A stretch of 64,000 nucleotides of DNA, taken from positions 1,008,501-1,072,500 of the forward strand of contig NZ_LZEU01000001.1 of the NCBI RefSeq assembly GCF_014490745.1. Reading direction: 5' to 3'. The position numbers and the translations under genes are program-made. A model generated the notes under the pieces. The model did no database searches, was not told the DNA's origin, and was given only the letters and a program-made list of their open reading frames with translations. The DNA is from Pseudomonas alcaligenes. Its GTDB lineage: Bacteria > Pseudomonadota > Gammaproteobacteria > Pseudomonadales > Pseudomonadaceae. The first letter of the stretch is position 1. Each line of letters begins with the position of its first letter. Below, one piece after another: positions 13,006-22,664 of this stretch.

Positions 13006-13647
13006 TCAGTAGGCGGCGGTGAAGCGCTGGCGGATGTGTTGCGGCTGCTCGGTTTCGTCGAGCAGGGCGACGGCCAGGTCGGCCACCGAAATGTGCGCCG
13101 GGGCGGCGCCATCCATCAGCAGCTGCTCGCCGCCGAGGCGGAACTGGCCGGTGCGCGGGCCAGGCTGCAGCAGGGCGGCGGGGGAGAGGAAGGTCCACTC
13201 CAGCTCCTGCTCGTCACGCAGCTGGTTGAGCGCCTGGCGCGCGCCTTCGGCGCCTTCCTTGTAGGCGGCCGGGAAGTCCGGCGTGTCGATCAGCTGCAGG
13301 CCGGGGGCGACGAACAGGCTGCCGGCACCGCCGACCACCAGCAGGCGCTTGATCCCGGCGGCCTTGGTGGCGGCGACTATGGCCTGGCTGCCGGCGATGA
13401 ACTGGGCGCGGATGTCGGCCTGATCCCAGCCGGGGTTGAAGGCGCTGAGCACGGCATCGTGGCCGCGCAGCTGGACGGCGAGGGCGGCTTCGTCGCGCAC
13501 GTCGGCGGCGACGGCCGTGAGCCGCTCATGTTGCGGCAGTTTCTGCGGCTGGCGCACCAGGGCGGTGACCTGGTGGCCGCGGTTGAGGGCTTCTTCGAGC
13601 AGGGCGGCACCGACGTAACCGGTGGCGCCGATCAGGGCGATTTTCAT
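13006..13647 (-). CDS. NAD(P)-binding oxidoreductase (atypical SDR)
   Basis: 213 residues with a Rossmann nucleotide site at the N-terminus (MKIALIGATGYVGAALLEEA; GxxGxxG) and a basic Arg after strand 2 (LVRQPQK), which favours NADP. It fits the NAD(P)H-binding SDR-a family of small flavin reductase-like or NmrA-like proteins, which lack the YxxxK catalytic pair. It diverges from a LysR gene 101 bases away, across an inverted repeat, so the LysR protein probably regulates it. Substrate unknown. Confidence 0.88.
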   Translation of the reverse strand: MKIALIGATGYVGAALLEEALNRGHQVTALVRQPQKLPQHERLTAVAADVRDEAALAVQLRGHDAVLSAFNPGWDQADIRAQFIAGSQAIVAATKAAGIKRLLVVGGAGSLFVAPGLQLIDTPDFPAAYKEGAEGARQALNQLRDEQELEWTFLSPAALLQPGPRTGQFRLGGEQLLMDGAAPAHISVADLAVALLDETEQPQHIRQRFTAAY

Positions 13648-13712
13648 GGGGCTGATCCTGGGTGAGTGAAAGTGGGTAAATAATCACCGCTGGATAAACC
13701 CGGGAAAAAGAG

Positions 13713-13737
13713 GCTTAAATGCCTTGAACAATTAAGC
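13713..13737. promoter_or_regulatory. Inverted repeat between divergent oxidoreductase and LysR genes
   Basis: GCTTAA at 13713-13718 and TTAAGC at 13732-13737 form a dyad with a 13-base centre, 12 bases before the LysR start codon. The site lies where an autoregulatory LysR operator is expected. Confidence 0.55.
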
Positions 13738-13748
13738 AAGGCTTAATA

Positions 13749-14636
13749 ATGGAGCAGCTCAAGCGCATGGCGCTGTTCGCCACCGTGGTCGACAAGGGCA
13801 GCATGGTCGGCGCGGCCGAGGCCCTCGGCATGAGCCCTTCGGCGGTCAGCCAGCAGATCGGCAAGCTGGAGCAGGTCACCCAGGTCAGCCTGCTGCACCG
13901 CACCACTCGCAAGCTGACCCTGACCGAGGCCGGCGCCAGCTTCTACCAGAGCTGCAAGCAGATCGTCGAACTGGCCGAGCAGGCCGAACAGCGTCTGGCC
14001 GAGCTGCGCGATGCGCCGGTGGGTGAGCTGCGCATCGCCGCACCGGTGGGCTTCTCCGGGCCATTGCTCACCGATGCCCTGGCACCCTTGCTGCGCGCCC
14101 ATCCGGGCCTCAGCCTGCGCCTGTTCTTCCACGACGAGCCGATCGACCTGATCGAGCAGCGCATCGACCTGGCCATTCGCGTTGGTGCGCAGGAAGATTC
14201 CAGCCTGGTGGCCCGACCGCTTGGCGACTGGCCGATGCTGCTGTGCGTGGCGCCGGCCTACCTGGCGCGCTGTGGCACGGTGCAGGGGCCGGCGCAGCTG
14301 AGCAGCCTGGACTGGCTGAGCCTCAGCCACGACCGCGCCCAGCAGCTCACCCTGCTCGGCCCGGGCGGCGTTCAGCAACGCCTGCGCATCGAGAGCCGGG
14401 TGGCCTGCAACAGCATTCTCTCGGTGCGACAGTTCACCCTGGCCGGCATGGGCGTATCGGTGCAGCCGGAGCCGGAGATCCGCGCCGAGCTGGCCAGCGG
14501 TGCCCTGCTGGTGCTGCTGCCGGAGTGGCAGCTGGCGCCGGTCGGCATCCATATCGTCACCCCGCGCCGCGATGCGCAACCGGCCAAGGTGCGCTACGCC
14601 ATCGCCGCGCTACGGCGCAGCCTGCTTGCCGGATAG
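13749..14636 (+). CDS. LysR-family transcriptional regulator
   Basis: 295 residues. N-terminal winged helix-turn-helix (about 1-62: AAEALGMSPSAVSQQIGKLE), then the effector-binding LysR substrate domain (about 88-290). It resembles the CrgA/AaeR-type subgroup that acts on a divergent oxidoreductase gene. The gene is divergent from the NAD(P)-binding oxidoreductase, with an inverted repeat between them. The effector cannot be told from sequence. Confidence 0.92.
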   Translation: MEQLKRMALFATVVDKGSMVGAAEALGMSPSAVSQQIGKLEQVTQVSLLHRTTRKLTLTEAGASFYQSCKQIVELAEQAEQRLAELRDAPVGELRIAAPVGFSGPLLTDALAPLLRAHPGLSLRLFFHDEPIDLIEQRIDLAIRVGAQEDSSLVARPLGDWPMLLCVAPAYLARCGTVQGPAQLSSLDWLSLSHDRAQQLTLLGPGGVQQRLRIESRVACNSILSVRQFTLAGMGVSVQPEPEIRAELASGALLVLLPEWQLAPVGIHIVTPRRDAQPAKVRYAIAALRRSLLAG

Positions 14637-14715
14637 CGGAGGAGGCTGGCAGCGCGGCGGATTTGCCGTATAACGGCAACTTGTATCAGCTCAGACAGGA
14701 ACCCTAGTCAGCGCA

Positions 14716-15606
14716 ATGAAAACCCCGAAACGCCTGGAACCCTTGCTCGAAGACGGTCTGATCGACGAGGTGGTTCGTCCGCTGATGAGCGGCAAGGAAG
14801 CTGCGGTCTATGTGGTGCGCTGTGGCAGTGAGCTGCGCTGCGCCAAGGTCTACAAGGAGGCCAACAAGCGTGGCTTCCGCCAGGCCGCCGAGTATCAGGA
14901 AGGGCGCAAGACGCGTAACAGCCGCGATGCGCGGGCCATGGCCAAAGGCAGCAAATACGGGCGCAAGGAGCAGGAGGATGCCTGGCAGAACGCCGAAGTG
15001 GCGGCACTGTTCCGCCTCGCTGCGGCCGGTGTGCGAGTGCCCAAGCCCTACGACTTCCTCGATGGCGTGCTGCTCATGGAAATGGTCGACGACGGCAGTG
15101 GCGATGCCGCTCCGCGCCTCAACGATGTCGACCTGTTGCCCGAAGATGCCCGCGAATTCCACAGTTTCATGATCGGTGAGATCGTCAAGATGCTGTGTGC
15201 CGGCCTGGTGCATGGCGACCTGTCGGAGTTCAACGTACTGCTCGACCCCAACGGCCCGGTGATCATCGACCTGCCGCAGGCGGTGGATGCGGCGGCCAAC
15301 AACCATGCCTTCAGCATGCTCGAGCGCGACGTGCGCAACATGGCCGAGTACTTCGGCCAGTTCGCCCCGGAGCTGCTCTACACCAAGTACGCCAAGGAAA
15401 TGTGGGCGCTCTACGAGGAAGGCAAGCTGACCCCGGACAGCGTGCTCACTGGCCAGTTCGCCGAGCCGGAGGAGAGCGCCGACGTCGATGCGGTGATGCG
15501 CGAGATTCGCGCCGCCCTGGCCGAGCAGGCGCGCCTGGAAGCGCTGCGCGGGGCCGAGGATGCACCGCGCGACGAGCCACCGCCGCCGCCCTGGATGCAG
15601 CACTGA
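14716..15606 (+). CDS. RIO1-type serine protein kinase
   Basis: 296 residues. A bacterial RIO kinase: a flexible P-loop segment MSGKEAAVYVV with a nearby Lys in CAKVYKE, the catalytic loop HGDLSEFNVLL (Asp and Asn for catalysis and metal), and the metal-binding Asp in VIIDLPQAVD. RIO proteins in archaea and eukaryotes mature the small ribosomal subunit; the bacterial role is poorly known. The C-terminal tail is acidic and then proline-rich. The gene is monocistronic between LysR and EamA genes. Confidence 0.9.
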   Translation: MKTPKRLEPLLEDGLIDEVVRPLMSGKEAAVYVVRCGSELRCAKVYKEANKRGFRQAAEYQEGRKTRNSRDARAMAKGSKYGRKEQEDAWQNAEVAALFRLAAAGVRVPKPYDFLDGVLLMEMVDDGSGDAAPRLNDVDLLPEDAREFHSFMIGEIVKMLCAGLVHGDLSEFNVLLDPNGPVIIDLPQAVDAAANNHAFSMLERDVRNMAEYFGQFAPELLYTKYAKEMWALYEEGKLTPDSVLTGQFAEPEESADVDAVMREIRAALAEQARLEALRGAEDAPRDEPPPPPWMQH

Positions 15607-15686
15607 GCAACTGTTAGGCGGCAACTGTAACGGGCGCAACGCCCGGCCTGCTGCTAGTGTGCGGGGATTCGTTCCGGAGCCCCGCC

Positions 15687-16574
15687 ATGTCCCTGCCGCA
15701 TATCTTCCTGGCCCTGCTGGTGACCCTGATCTGGGGCATCAATTTCGTGGTGATCAAGGTCGGCCTGGAAGATTTCCCGCCGCTGTTGTTCTGCGCCCTG
15801 CGCTTCGCCCTGGCGGCGCTGCCGCTGTTGTTCCTGCGCGGGCCGCTACCAGCGCCCGGCTGGCGCATCGTGCAGATTGGCGTGCTGCTCGGGGTGATCA
15901 AGTTCGGCCTGTTGTTCGTCGGCATGCACCTGGGCATGCCGGCCGGGCTGTCGTCGCTGGTGCTGCAGAGCCAGGTGTTCTTCACCGTGCTGATCGCCGC
16001 CCTGGTGCTCGGCGAGCGGCCCGGCGCACGAGCCCTGGCCGGGCTGGCGCTGGCGGCTAGCGGGCTGCTGCTGATCGGCGTGCAGCGGCCGCTGGGCGAC
16101 AGTCTGCTGGGTTTTGCCCTGGTGGTGCTGGCAGCCCTGGCCTGGGCCTGCTCGAACATCGCCACCAAGCGTTCCGGGGCCAGCGACATGCTGCGCCTGA
16201 TCTGCTGGGTCAGCCTGGTGCCAGTGCTGCCGCTGCTGGGGCTGTCGTGGCTGTTCGAGGGGCCGCAGGCGATTGGTGCGGCTCTGGTGCACCTGAGCTG
16301 GCGTGGTGTCGGCGCGCTGCTGTACATCGCCTTCCTCGCCACCACGCTGGGCTTCGCCATCTGGAGTTTCCTGCTGCGTCGTTACCCGGCCAGCCAGGTC
16401 ACGCCGTTCGCCCTGGCGGTGCCGGTATCCGGTCTGCTGGCCGGTTGGCTGCTGCTCGGCGAGGCGCTGGCGCCCCTGGGTTGGCTGGCCTGTGTGCTGG
16501 TGTTCGGTGGCTTGGCGATCACCGTCGTGCCGTGGCGTTTTACGCGGCTGCTGAAAGACCCTGCAGCCCAGTAA
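15687..16574 (+). CDS. EamA-family (DMT) transporter
   Basis: 295 residues with ten predicted inner-membrane helices, two EamA repeats (about 5-135 and 145-285). The N-terminus [17 protein letters not shown] is the family hallmark, and [16 protein letters not shown] and [19 protein letters not shown] mark the ends of each repeat. Related Pseudomonas proteins (YdcZ-unrelated, RhaT/RarD class) export amino acids or other metabolites; the substrate here is unknown. The start at 15687 was chosen over an in-frame one 30 bases upstream because the alignment to the family starts at [11 protein letters not shown]. Confidence 0.9.
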   Translation: MSLPHIFLALLVTLIWGINFVVIKVGLEDFPPLLFCALRFALAALPLLFLRGPLPAPGWRIVQIGVLLGVIKFGLLFVGMHLGMPAGLSSLVLQSQVFFTVLIAALVLGERPGARALAGLALAASGLLLIGVQRPLGDSLLGFALVVLAALAWACSNIATKRSGASDMLRLICWVSLVPVLPLLGLSWLFEGPQAIGAALVHLSWRGVGALLYIAFLATTLGFAIWSFLLRRYPASQVTPFALAVPVSGLLAGWLLLGEALAPLGWLACVLVFGGLAITVVPWRFTRLLKDPAAQ

Positions 16575-16693
16575 ATACGAGGCTTCGCGCTAATAGGAAT
16601 CGCTCCGCGAGCGGCTGTATTTTCCTGCTTGACCATTGTCCGAACACGGCCGAAGCTTGCCCTCTGATCTGCCGTTTCGTGAAGGAAATTCCC

Positions 16694-17161
16694 ATGCAAG
16701 GCTCGACCGAAGTCGTCGAATATCTCAAGGATCTGCTGCGTGGCGAGCTGGCTGCCCGCGACCAGTATTTCCTCCATTCGCGGATGTACCAGGACTGGGG
16801 TTTCGAGAAGCTCTACGTACGCCTCAACCACGAGATGGAAGAGGAAACCGAGCACGCCGATGCCCTGCTCAAGCGCATCCTGTTCCTCGAAGCCACGCCG
16901 AACATGACGCCGAAGAAGATCCATCCCGGTGCCAACGTGCCGGACATGCTGCGCGCCGACCTCAAGCTCGAATACGAAGTGCGCGAGGCCCTGGCCAAGG
17001 GCATCGCCCTGTGCGAGAAGCACGGCGACTTCATCAGCCGGGAAATCCTCGAAGTGCAGCTGCACGACACCGAGGAAGATCACGCCTACTGGCTGGAGCA
17101 GCAGCTCGGCCTGATCGACCGCATCGGCCTGCAGAACTACCTGCAATCGCAAGCCTCCTGA
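16694..17161 (+). CDS. ftnA: Bacterial ferritin FtnA (often labelled bacterioferritin)
   Basis: 155 residues. A 24-mer iron-storage protein that oxidises Fe2+ and stores it as a mineral core. Ferroxidase ligands are visible: Glu18, Glu51 (or Glu50) and His54, Glu94, Glu127 and His130 within the four-helix bundle. The residue equivalent to the haem-ligating Met52 of true bacterioferritin is Thr52 (EETEHAD), so the protein should not bind haem. The sequence matches P. aeruginosa FtnA (first named BfrA) closely in motifs such as [10 protein letters not shown] and [16 protein letters not shown] precedes the ATG. A strong terminator follows. The Fur-box siderophore receptor is the next gene. Confidence 0.92.
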   Translation: MQGSTEVVEYLKDLLRGELAARDQYFLHSRMYQDWGFEKLYVRLNHEMEEETEHADALLKRILFLEATPNMTPKKIHPGANVPDMLRADLKLEYEVREALAKGIALCEKHGDFISREILEVQLHDTEEDHAYWLEQQLGLIDRIGLQNYLQSQAS

Positions 17162-17179
17162 GCCTGCGGCAGGCATGAA

Positions 17180-17205
17180 AAAAGGGAGCTTCGGCTCCCT
17201 TTTTC
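17180..17205 (+). terminator. Rho-independent terminator after ftnA
   Basis: AGGGAGC-TTCG-GCTCCCT hairpin followed by TTTTT, about 20 bases after the ftnA stop; the A-rich left flank could also let it work for the opposite strand. Confidence 0.9.
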
Positions 17206-17350
17206 GTTTCTGCTCCCACCCTTCCTGCGTCTGCTTCGGCACCGCCTGCTGTGCGCGTTCCCATTTCGCCCGGCAGGGCCTCGGCGCATCTCGCGATTAG
17301 CAGAGACAGATCTTTTTGTTAATAATTCCGGAATGAGATTTTATAGTTTA

Positions 17351-17369
17351 TGATAATGATTCTCGCCAA
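17351..17369 (+). promoter_or_regulatory. Fur box and promoter of the TonB receptor
   Basis: TGATAATGATTCTCGCCAA matches the left part of the Fur consensus (GATAATGATwATCATTATC) well. It overlaps a good -10 candidate, TATGAT (17349-17354), in an AT-rich stretch, so Fur with Fe2+ would block RNA polymerase. It lies 27 bases before the chosen start codon. Confidence 0.75.
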
Positions 17370-17395
17370 CATTATAATTAATGGTAGTAGTCGTA

Positions 17396-19633
17396 ATGTC
17401 CGATCTCGTAACCCTGCGCCAGCACGGCGCCGCTCTCCCGCGCTCGTCCATGGCCCTGCGTCCGCTGGCCCTGACCGTGCACATGCTGGCTGTCGGCATG
17501 GCTTTCGCCGCGCCGCTCGCACAGGCACAACAGGCTGCAGCCGAAGAAGCGGTGACCCTGGATGCGCTGTCCATCACCGGCGAGGCCGAGCGAGATGATC
17601 GCGCTGTCACCGAGGACTCCCAGTCCTACACCAGCGGTGCCGCCCGCACGGCCACGCCGCTGAGCATGTCCCTGCGCGAAACCCCGCAGTCGGTCACCGT
17701 GGTCACCCAGCAGCGCATCGAAGATCAGGATCTGCAGACCATCACCGACGTGGTCAACAACACCACCGGTATCTCGCTGAACCGTTACGAGACCAACCGC
17801 GGCCAGATCAACGCCCGTGGTTTCGAGCTCAACTCGCTGATGATCGACGGTGTGCCGACCATCTATGAGCAACCGTGGAGCTCCGGCGAAATCTTCGGCA
17901 GCCTGGCCATGTACGACCGCGTCGAAGTGGTGCGCGGTGCCAACGGCCTGATGACCGGTGCCGGCGACCCCTCTGCGTCCCTCAACATGGTGCGCAAGCG
18001 TGCCAGCAGCAAAGAGCTGAAGGGTTCGGTCGAAGTCAGTGCCGGCACCTGGGACACCTATGGCTCCCTGGGCGATCTGTCCTTCGCGCTGAACGAAGAG
18101 GGCACTATCCGGGCTCGTCTGGTTGGCGAGTACAACGAAGGCGACAGCTGGATGGACAAGAACTCCAACCAGCGCGAAACCTTCTACGGCACCATGGATG
18201 TCGACCTGACTCCCGACACCACCCTGTGGTTCGGTGTCAGCAACCAGGACAACAAGACCGACTCGCCAATGTGGGGCGGTCTGCCGGTGTGGTACACCGA
18301 CGGTAGCCGCACCCACTGGAGCCGCTCCAAGACCACCTCGGCGGAGTGGAGCAAGTGGAACACCACCTACGAAACCTACTTCGTCAACCTGGATCACCAC
18401 TTTGCCAATGACTGGCAGCTGAACCTCAGCTACAACCGTGGCGAGCGCAACTCCGACTCCTACCTGTTGTACGTGTACACCTATGCGGACAAGACGGGCA
18501 CCGTACCCATGGCTACCTACCCGGCCATGTACCGCACCAAGACCGTACAGGACGACTACAGCGTGCGTGCCAGCGGCCCGTTCTCCCTGTTCGGCCGCGA
18601 GCATGAAGTCGCCTTCGGCTATATCCAGAGCGAGCAGGACTTCGATGCCGATACACGCATGGCGCTCACCGGCTGGAGCGGCATCCCCAGCCTCGACGAT
18701 TACAACGGCAACTTCCCGGAGCCGATCTGGGGTGGCATGACCACCTACGGCTATGGCGACGTGACGCAGAAGGGCGCCTACGCGGCTACCCGCCTGAATC
18801 TGACCGACGATCTCAAAGTGATCATCGGTGCGCGTGACAGCAACTATGAAAAGGTCAGCGACGACGTCTACTCCGATCCGTCGCGTATCGATGTCGATCA
18901 CGAGCTGACCCCTTATGCCGGCGTGGTCTACGACCTGACGGAGACCCTGTCTGCCTATGCCAGCTACACCGAGATCTTCCTGCCGCAGTCCGAGCGGGAT
19001 ATCAGCGGCAAGCAGCTCGAGTCCATCGTCGGCGAAAGCTACGAGACCGGTCTGAAGGCCGAGTTCCTCGACGGTCGCCTGAATGCGTCGGCCGCGATCT
19101 TCCAGATCAAGCAGGATAACCTGGCTGAAGCCACTGGCGAGTTCATTCCGGGTACCGTCGAGCAGGCCTACGAGGCGGGCAACGGTGCAACCAGCAAGGG
19201 CTTCGAGCTGGAAGTGTCGGGCGAGCTGGCGACCGGCTGGAACCTGACGGCGGGCTACACCCAGTTCGATCTGGAAAACGCCGACGGCGACGACGTGAAT
19301 ACCCTGTACCCGACCAAGCTGATCCGTACCTTCACCACCTACCGTCTGCCCGGCATCTTCAACGACAAGCTGACCGTCGGCGGTGGCGTGAACTGGCAGG
19401 ACAGCATCTACACCTACGCGGCGAACCCGGCGGGGAATGCCGAGAAGATCGAGCAGGACGCCTACGCCCTGGTCAACCTGATGGCGCGTTACGACATCAG
19501 CGAAAACCTCTCGGCTCAGCTGAACGCCAACAACGTGACCGACGAGAAGTACTTCGACATCTTCGACGCCTACGGCGCCATGACCTACGGTGCACCGCGC
19601 AGCCTGACCGCTTCCGCGAAGTACCGCTTCTAA
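17396..19633 (+). CDS. TonB-dependent siderophore receptor (FhuE-like)
   Basis: An outer-membrane 22-strand barrel receptor of about 745 residues that imports a ferric siderophore with energy from TonB. Signal region ends near AQA (SMALRPLALTVHML...), then a TonB box-like segment TLDALSITGEA, the plug (about 65-215: RETPQSVTVVTQQRI, INARGFELNSLMIDG, VEVVRGANGLMTGAG) and the barrel ending in the terminal aromatic YRF. No STN signalling domain is present, so it does not act through a FecI/FecR cascade. The start is uncertain: ATGs at 17381, 17396 and 17450 are in frame and none has a clear ribosome site. Closest family: FhuE-type hydroxamate receptors; the substrate is inferred only. Confidence 0.9.
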   Translation: MSDLVTLRQHGAALPRSSMALRPLALTVHMLAVGMAFAAPLAQAQQAAAEEAVTLDALSITGEAERDDRAVTEDSQSYTSGAARTATPLSMSLRETPQSVTVVTQQRIEDQDLQTITDVVNNTTGISLNRYETNRGQINARGFELNSLMIDGVPTIYEQPWSSGEIFGSLAMYDRVEVVRGANGLMTGAGDPSASLNMVRKRASSKELKGSVEVSAGTWDTYGSLGDLSFALNEEGTIRARLVGEYNEGDSWMDKNSNQRETFYGTMDVDLTPDTTLWFGVSNQDNKTDSPMWGGLPVWYTDGSRTHWSRSKTTSAEWSKWNTTYETYFVNLDHHFANDWQLNLSYNRGERNSDSYLLYVYTYADKTGTVPMATYPAMYRTKTVQDDYSVRASGPFSLFGREHEVAFGYIQSEQDFDADTRMALTGWSGIPSLDDYNGNFPEPIWGGMTTYGYGDVTQKGAYAATRLNLTDDLKVIIGARDSNYEKVSDDVYSDPSRIDVDHELTPYAGVVYDLTETLSAYASYTEIFLPQSERDISGKQLESIVGESYETGLKAEFLDGRLNASAAIFQIKQDNLAEATGEFIPGTVEQAYEAGNGATSKGFELEVSGELATGWNLTAGYTQFDLENADGDDVNTLYPTKLIRTFTTYRLPGIFNDKLTVGGGVNWQDSIYTYAANPAGNAEKIEQDAYALVNLMARYDISENLSAQLNANNVTDEKYFDIFDAYGAMTYGAPRSLTASAKYRF

Positions 19634-19688
19634 GCTGCCGGCCTGGCTGGCGACTGCCCGTCGCCAGCCAGATCCGAGCTGCTGCAAG

Positions 19689-19722
19689 GCACAACGCCGG
19701 CCTCGGGCCGGCGTTGTGCTTT
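19689..19722. terminator. Bidirectional terminator between receptor and cueR
   Basis: A perfect 14-base-pair stem (GCACAACGCCGGCC / GGCCGGCGTTGTGC) with a three-base loop, placed between the converging receptor and cueR genes. Confidence 0.85.
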
Positions 19723-19736
19723 CTGCCGTTTGCCGT

Positions 19737-20186
19737 TCAGGCTTGCTTGCCGGCGCAATGCGGCCGACCGGGCTCACCGCAGGCCGGGCCGGCGCCGTTG
19801 CCCGACTCCAGATCGCGCAGGATCGGGCAGTCCGGCCTGTGGTCGCCCTGGCAGTGCTGCACCAGCTCATCGAGGGTGTCGCGCAGGGCCGTCAGCTCGC
19901 CGATCTTGCGGTTCAGTTCGGTGATATGGGCCTGGGCCAGGGCCTTGACATCGGCGCTGGCGCGTTCGCGATCCTGCCACAGGGCCAGCAGCTTGCCGAC
20001 TTCGTCCAGGGCGAAGCCGAGATCCCGCGCGCGCTTGATAAAGGCCAGCACGTGCAGATCCTGGCTGCCGTACAGGCGATAGCCGCTGTCGCTGCGCCCG
20101 GCCGGCTGCAGCAGGCCGATGGCTTCGTAGTAGCGGATCATCTTGGCGCTGAGTCCACTGCGTTTGGCGGCCTGACCGATGTTCAT
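19737..20186 (-). CDS. cueR: CueR, Cu(I)-responsive MerR-family regulator
   Basis: 149 residues. MerR helix-turn-helix at the N-terminus ([21 protein letters not shown]), a dimerisation helix, and the metal loop with Cys112 and Cys120 ([10 protein letters not shown]), the same positions as the Cu(I) ligands of E. coli CueR. It activates promoters with a 19-base spacer; two such promoters are in this window, before copA and copZ. The ATG overlaps the copA stop by four bases, so cueR is co-transcribed with its own target, which gives feedback. The C-terminal tail has two extra cysteines (136 and 144). Confidence 0.92.
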   Translation of the reverse strand: MNIGQAAKRSGLSAKMIRYYEAIGLLQPAGRSDSGYRLYGSQDLHVLAFIKRARDLGFALDEVGKLLALWQDRERASADVKALAQAHITELNRKIGELTALRDTLDELVQHCQGDHRPDCPILRDLESGNGAGPACGEPGRPHCAGKQA

Positions 20187-22579
20187 GCGGCGTGCTCCTG
20201 GTCGATCTCGGGTTGCCAGCGGTTGAGCAGCAGCGCGTTGCTGACCACGCTGACGCTCGACAGAGCCATGGCGGCGCCGGCCACCATCGGGTTGAGCAGG
20301 CCGGCGGCGGCCAGCGGAATGCCGACCGCGTTGTAGACGAAGGCCCAGAACAGGTTCTGCTGGATCTTGCGCCAGGTGCGCCGGCTGATGTCGAGGGCGG
20401 CCGGCACCAGGCGCGGGTCGCCGCGCATCAGGCTGATGCCGGCGGCGTGCATGGCCACGTCGGTGCCACCGCCCATGGCGATGCCGACATCGGCAGCGGC
20501 CAGGGCCGGCGCATCGTTGATGCCGTCGCCGACCATGGCCACTGTCGCCCCGGCGGCTTTCAGGGCGGCGACATGGGCCGCCTTGTCCGCCGGCAGCACC
20601 TGCGCATGCACTTCGTCGATGCCCAGGGCGCGGCCCACGGCCTGGGCGCTGCCTGCGTTGTCGCCGCTGATCAGGTGGCTCTCGAGGCCACGCTCGCGCA
20701 GCGCGGCAATGGCCGCGGCGGCACCGTCCTTGAGGCTGTCGCCGAAGGCCAGCAGGCCCAGCACGCGCGGTTGCGGCGCCAGCTCCAGCAGCCAGGACAG
20801 GGTGCGCCCCTCGGCTTCCCATTCCGTGGCCAGGTCGCTCAGCTCGGTTGCCTGCAGTTGCTGCTCGGCGCGCAGGCGCTCGCTGCCCAGGGCCAACTGG
20901 CGGCCTTCGACATCGCCCTGAATGCCGCGCCCGGGCAGGGCCTGGCTGCCACTCAGCGGCGCCAGAGACAGGTTCTGCTCGCGGCAAGCCAGCAATACGG
21001 CCTGGGCCAGCGGGTGTTCGCTGCCCTGTTGCAGGGTGCCGGCCAGGCGCAGCAGCTCCGGCTCGGCGATGCCCGCCGCGGCCAGATGGACGATCCGTGG
21101 CTGGCCGGAGGTGAGGGTGCCGGTCTTGTCGAAGGCCACCACGCCGACCTTGTGCGCCAGCTCCAGGGCCTGGGCGTCCTTGATCAGGATGCCGTGGCGC
21201 GCCGCCACCCCGGTGCCGGCCATGATCGCTGCCGGTGTGGCCAGGCCGAGGGCGCAGGGGCAGGCGATCACCAGCACTGCCACGGCGTTGATCAGGGCGG
21301 CTTCGATGCCGGCGCCGAGCAGCAGCCAGGTGGCCAGGGTGAGCAGGGCGATCAGCAGGACAACCGGCACGAACACCGCGCTGACCCGATCCACCAGTTT
21401 CTGGATCGGCGCCTTGGCTGCCTGGGCGTCTTCCACCAGGCGGATGATCCGTGCCAGCACACTTTCGCCGCCGAGGGCGGTGGTGCGCACCAGCAGGCAC
21501 CCGGCACCGTTGATGGCGCCGCCGGTGACGCGATCACCCGGCGCCTTGCTGACCGGCAGGCTCTCGCCGCTGATCAGTGCCTCGTCGGCCTGGCTGTGCC
21601 CCTCCAGCACTTCACCATCGGCCGGAAAGCGCTCGCCGGGACGCACCAGCAGCACGTCGCCCAGCTGCAGAGCGGCGATGGCCACTTCTTCCTCGCGGCC
21701 ATCCTGCAGGCGCGTGGCGCGCTCCGGGCGCAGTGCCTCGAGGGCGCGGATGGCGGCGCTGGTCTGGCGCTTGGCGCGGCTCTCCAGGTACTTGCCCAGC
21801 AGCACCAGGGCGATGACCACGGTCGAGGCTTCGAAATACAGGTGTGGCATGCCGTGGTGGCTGGCCGTTGCCCACAGGTACAGGCTCAGGCCGTAGCCGG
21901 CGCTGGTGCCCAGGGCGACCAGCAGATCCATGTTGCCGGTGCCGGCGCGCAGGGCTTTCCAGGCGGCCACGTAGAACCGCGCACCGAGGAGGAATTGCGC
22001 CGGGGTGGCCAGGGCGAACTGGGCCCAGGCCGGCAGCATCCAGTGCAGGCCGAGCCATTCGGCGAACATCGGCAGCACCAGCGGTGCGGCCAGCAGCAGG
22101 CCGAGCAGCACATGCAGGCGCTCGCGCCGCAGCTCGGCCTGCGGGTCGCGCTCGCTGGCGGCATGGCGCAGGCGCGCGTGGTAGCCGGCAGCGGCGACGG
22201 CGGCGAGCAGCTCGCTGCTGTCGAGCTCGGCAAGGCATTCCACCTGGGCCCGCTCGCTGGCCAGGTTGACGCTGGCCCGGCGCACGCCGGGCAGCTTGCC
22301 CAGGGCCCGTTCGATGCGCCCGGCGCAGCTGGCGCAGGTCATGCCGTCGATTTCCAGCTCGACCTGCTGCAGCGGCACGCTGTAGCCGGCCCGCTCGACG
22401 GCCGCCAGCAATTGCTCGAGGCTCTCGCCGGGCGCCAACACGCGGGCCTGCTCGCTGGCCAGGTTGACGCTGCTCTGTTGCACGCCGGGCACCTGGCGCA
22501 GGGCGCGCTCGACCCTGCCGGCACAGCCGGCGCAGGTCATGCCGTGGATGGGAAGGTCAAAGGTCTGCAGGCTGGACAT
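20183..22579 (-). CDS. copA: CopA, Cu(I)-exporting P-type ATPase
   Basis: 798 residues. Pumps Cu(I) from cytoplasm to periplasm. Two N-terminal heavy-metal domains (GMTCAGC and GMTCASC), actuator motif SGES, the intramembrane CPC in [11 protein letters not shown], the phosphorylated DKTGTLT, the HP-like SEHPLA, and the hinge [12 protein letters not shown] are all present, in the order of P1B-1 ATPases. I chose the ATG at 22579 because GAGGAG lies eight bases upstream; a TTG two codons earlier is less likely. A CueR-type promoter precedes it, and cueR follows with a four-base overlap. Confidence 0.95.
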   Translation of the reverse strand: MSSLQTFDLPIHGMTCAGCAGRVERALRQVPGVQQSSVNLASEQARVLAPGESLEQLLAAVERAGYSVPLQQVELEIDGMTCASCAGRIERALGKLPGVRRASVNLASERAQVECLAELDSSELLAAVAAAGYHARLRHAASERDPQAELRRERLHVLLGLLLAAPLVLPMFAEWLGLHWMLPAWAQFALATPAQFLLGARFYVAAWKALRAGTGNMDLLVALGTSAGYGLSLYLWATASHHGMPHLYFEASTVVIALVLLGKYLESRAKRQTSAAIRALEALRPERATRLQDGREEEVAIAALQLGDVLLVRPGERFPADGEVLEGHSQADEALISGESLPVSKAPGDRVTGGAINGAGCLLVRTTALGGESVLARIIRLVEDAQAAKAPIQKLVDRVSAVFVPVVLLIALLTLATWLLLGAGIEAALINAVAVLVIACPCALGLATPAAIMAGTGVAARHGILIKDAQALELAHKVGVVAFDKTGTLTSGQPRIVHLAAAGIAEPELLRLAGTLQQGSEHPLAQAVLLACREQNLSLAPLSGSQALPGRGIQGDVEGRQLALGSERLRAEQQLQATELSDLATEWEAEGRTLSWLLELAPQPRVLGLLAFGDSLKDGAAAAIAALRERGLESHLISGDNAGSAQAVGRALGIDEVHAQVLPADKAAHVAALKAAGATVAMVGDGINDAPALAAADVGIAMGGGTDVAMHAAGISLMRGDPRLVPAALDISRRTWRKIQQNLFWAFVYNAVGIPLAAAGLLNPMVAGAAMALSSVSVVSNALLLNRWQPEIDQEHAA

Positions 22580-22605
22580 GGGCAAGGCTCCTCAGGAACA
22601 CCCCT

Positions 22606-22636
22606 AGGATCAACCTTGCCACCTGGGTAAGGTCAA
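22606..22636 (-). promoter_or_regulatory. CueR-type promoter of copA
   Basis: On the minus strand: -35 TTGACC, a 19-base spacer containing the dyad ACCTTACC...GGCAAGGT, and GATCCT as -10. The long spacer and dyad match E. coli copA (TTGACC, 19 bases, TAACCT), the form that CueR untwists when it binds copper. Confidence 0.85.
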
Positions 22637-22664
22637 GCGGCAGCTTGTCGCAGCCGCGCCGTGG

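Noticed and set aside
17378..19870. Long minus-strand frame across the TonB receptor and cueR terminator
   Set aside because: No start with a ribosome site and no domain; it runs through the strong hairpin and is opposite a full receptor.
20192..22630. Plus-strand 812-codon frame opposite copA
   Set aside because: Antisense shadow of copA; Gly/Gln/His-rich with no recognisable motif.
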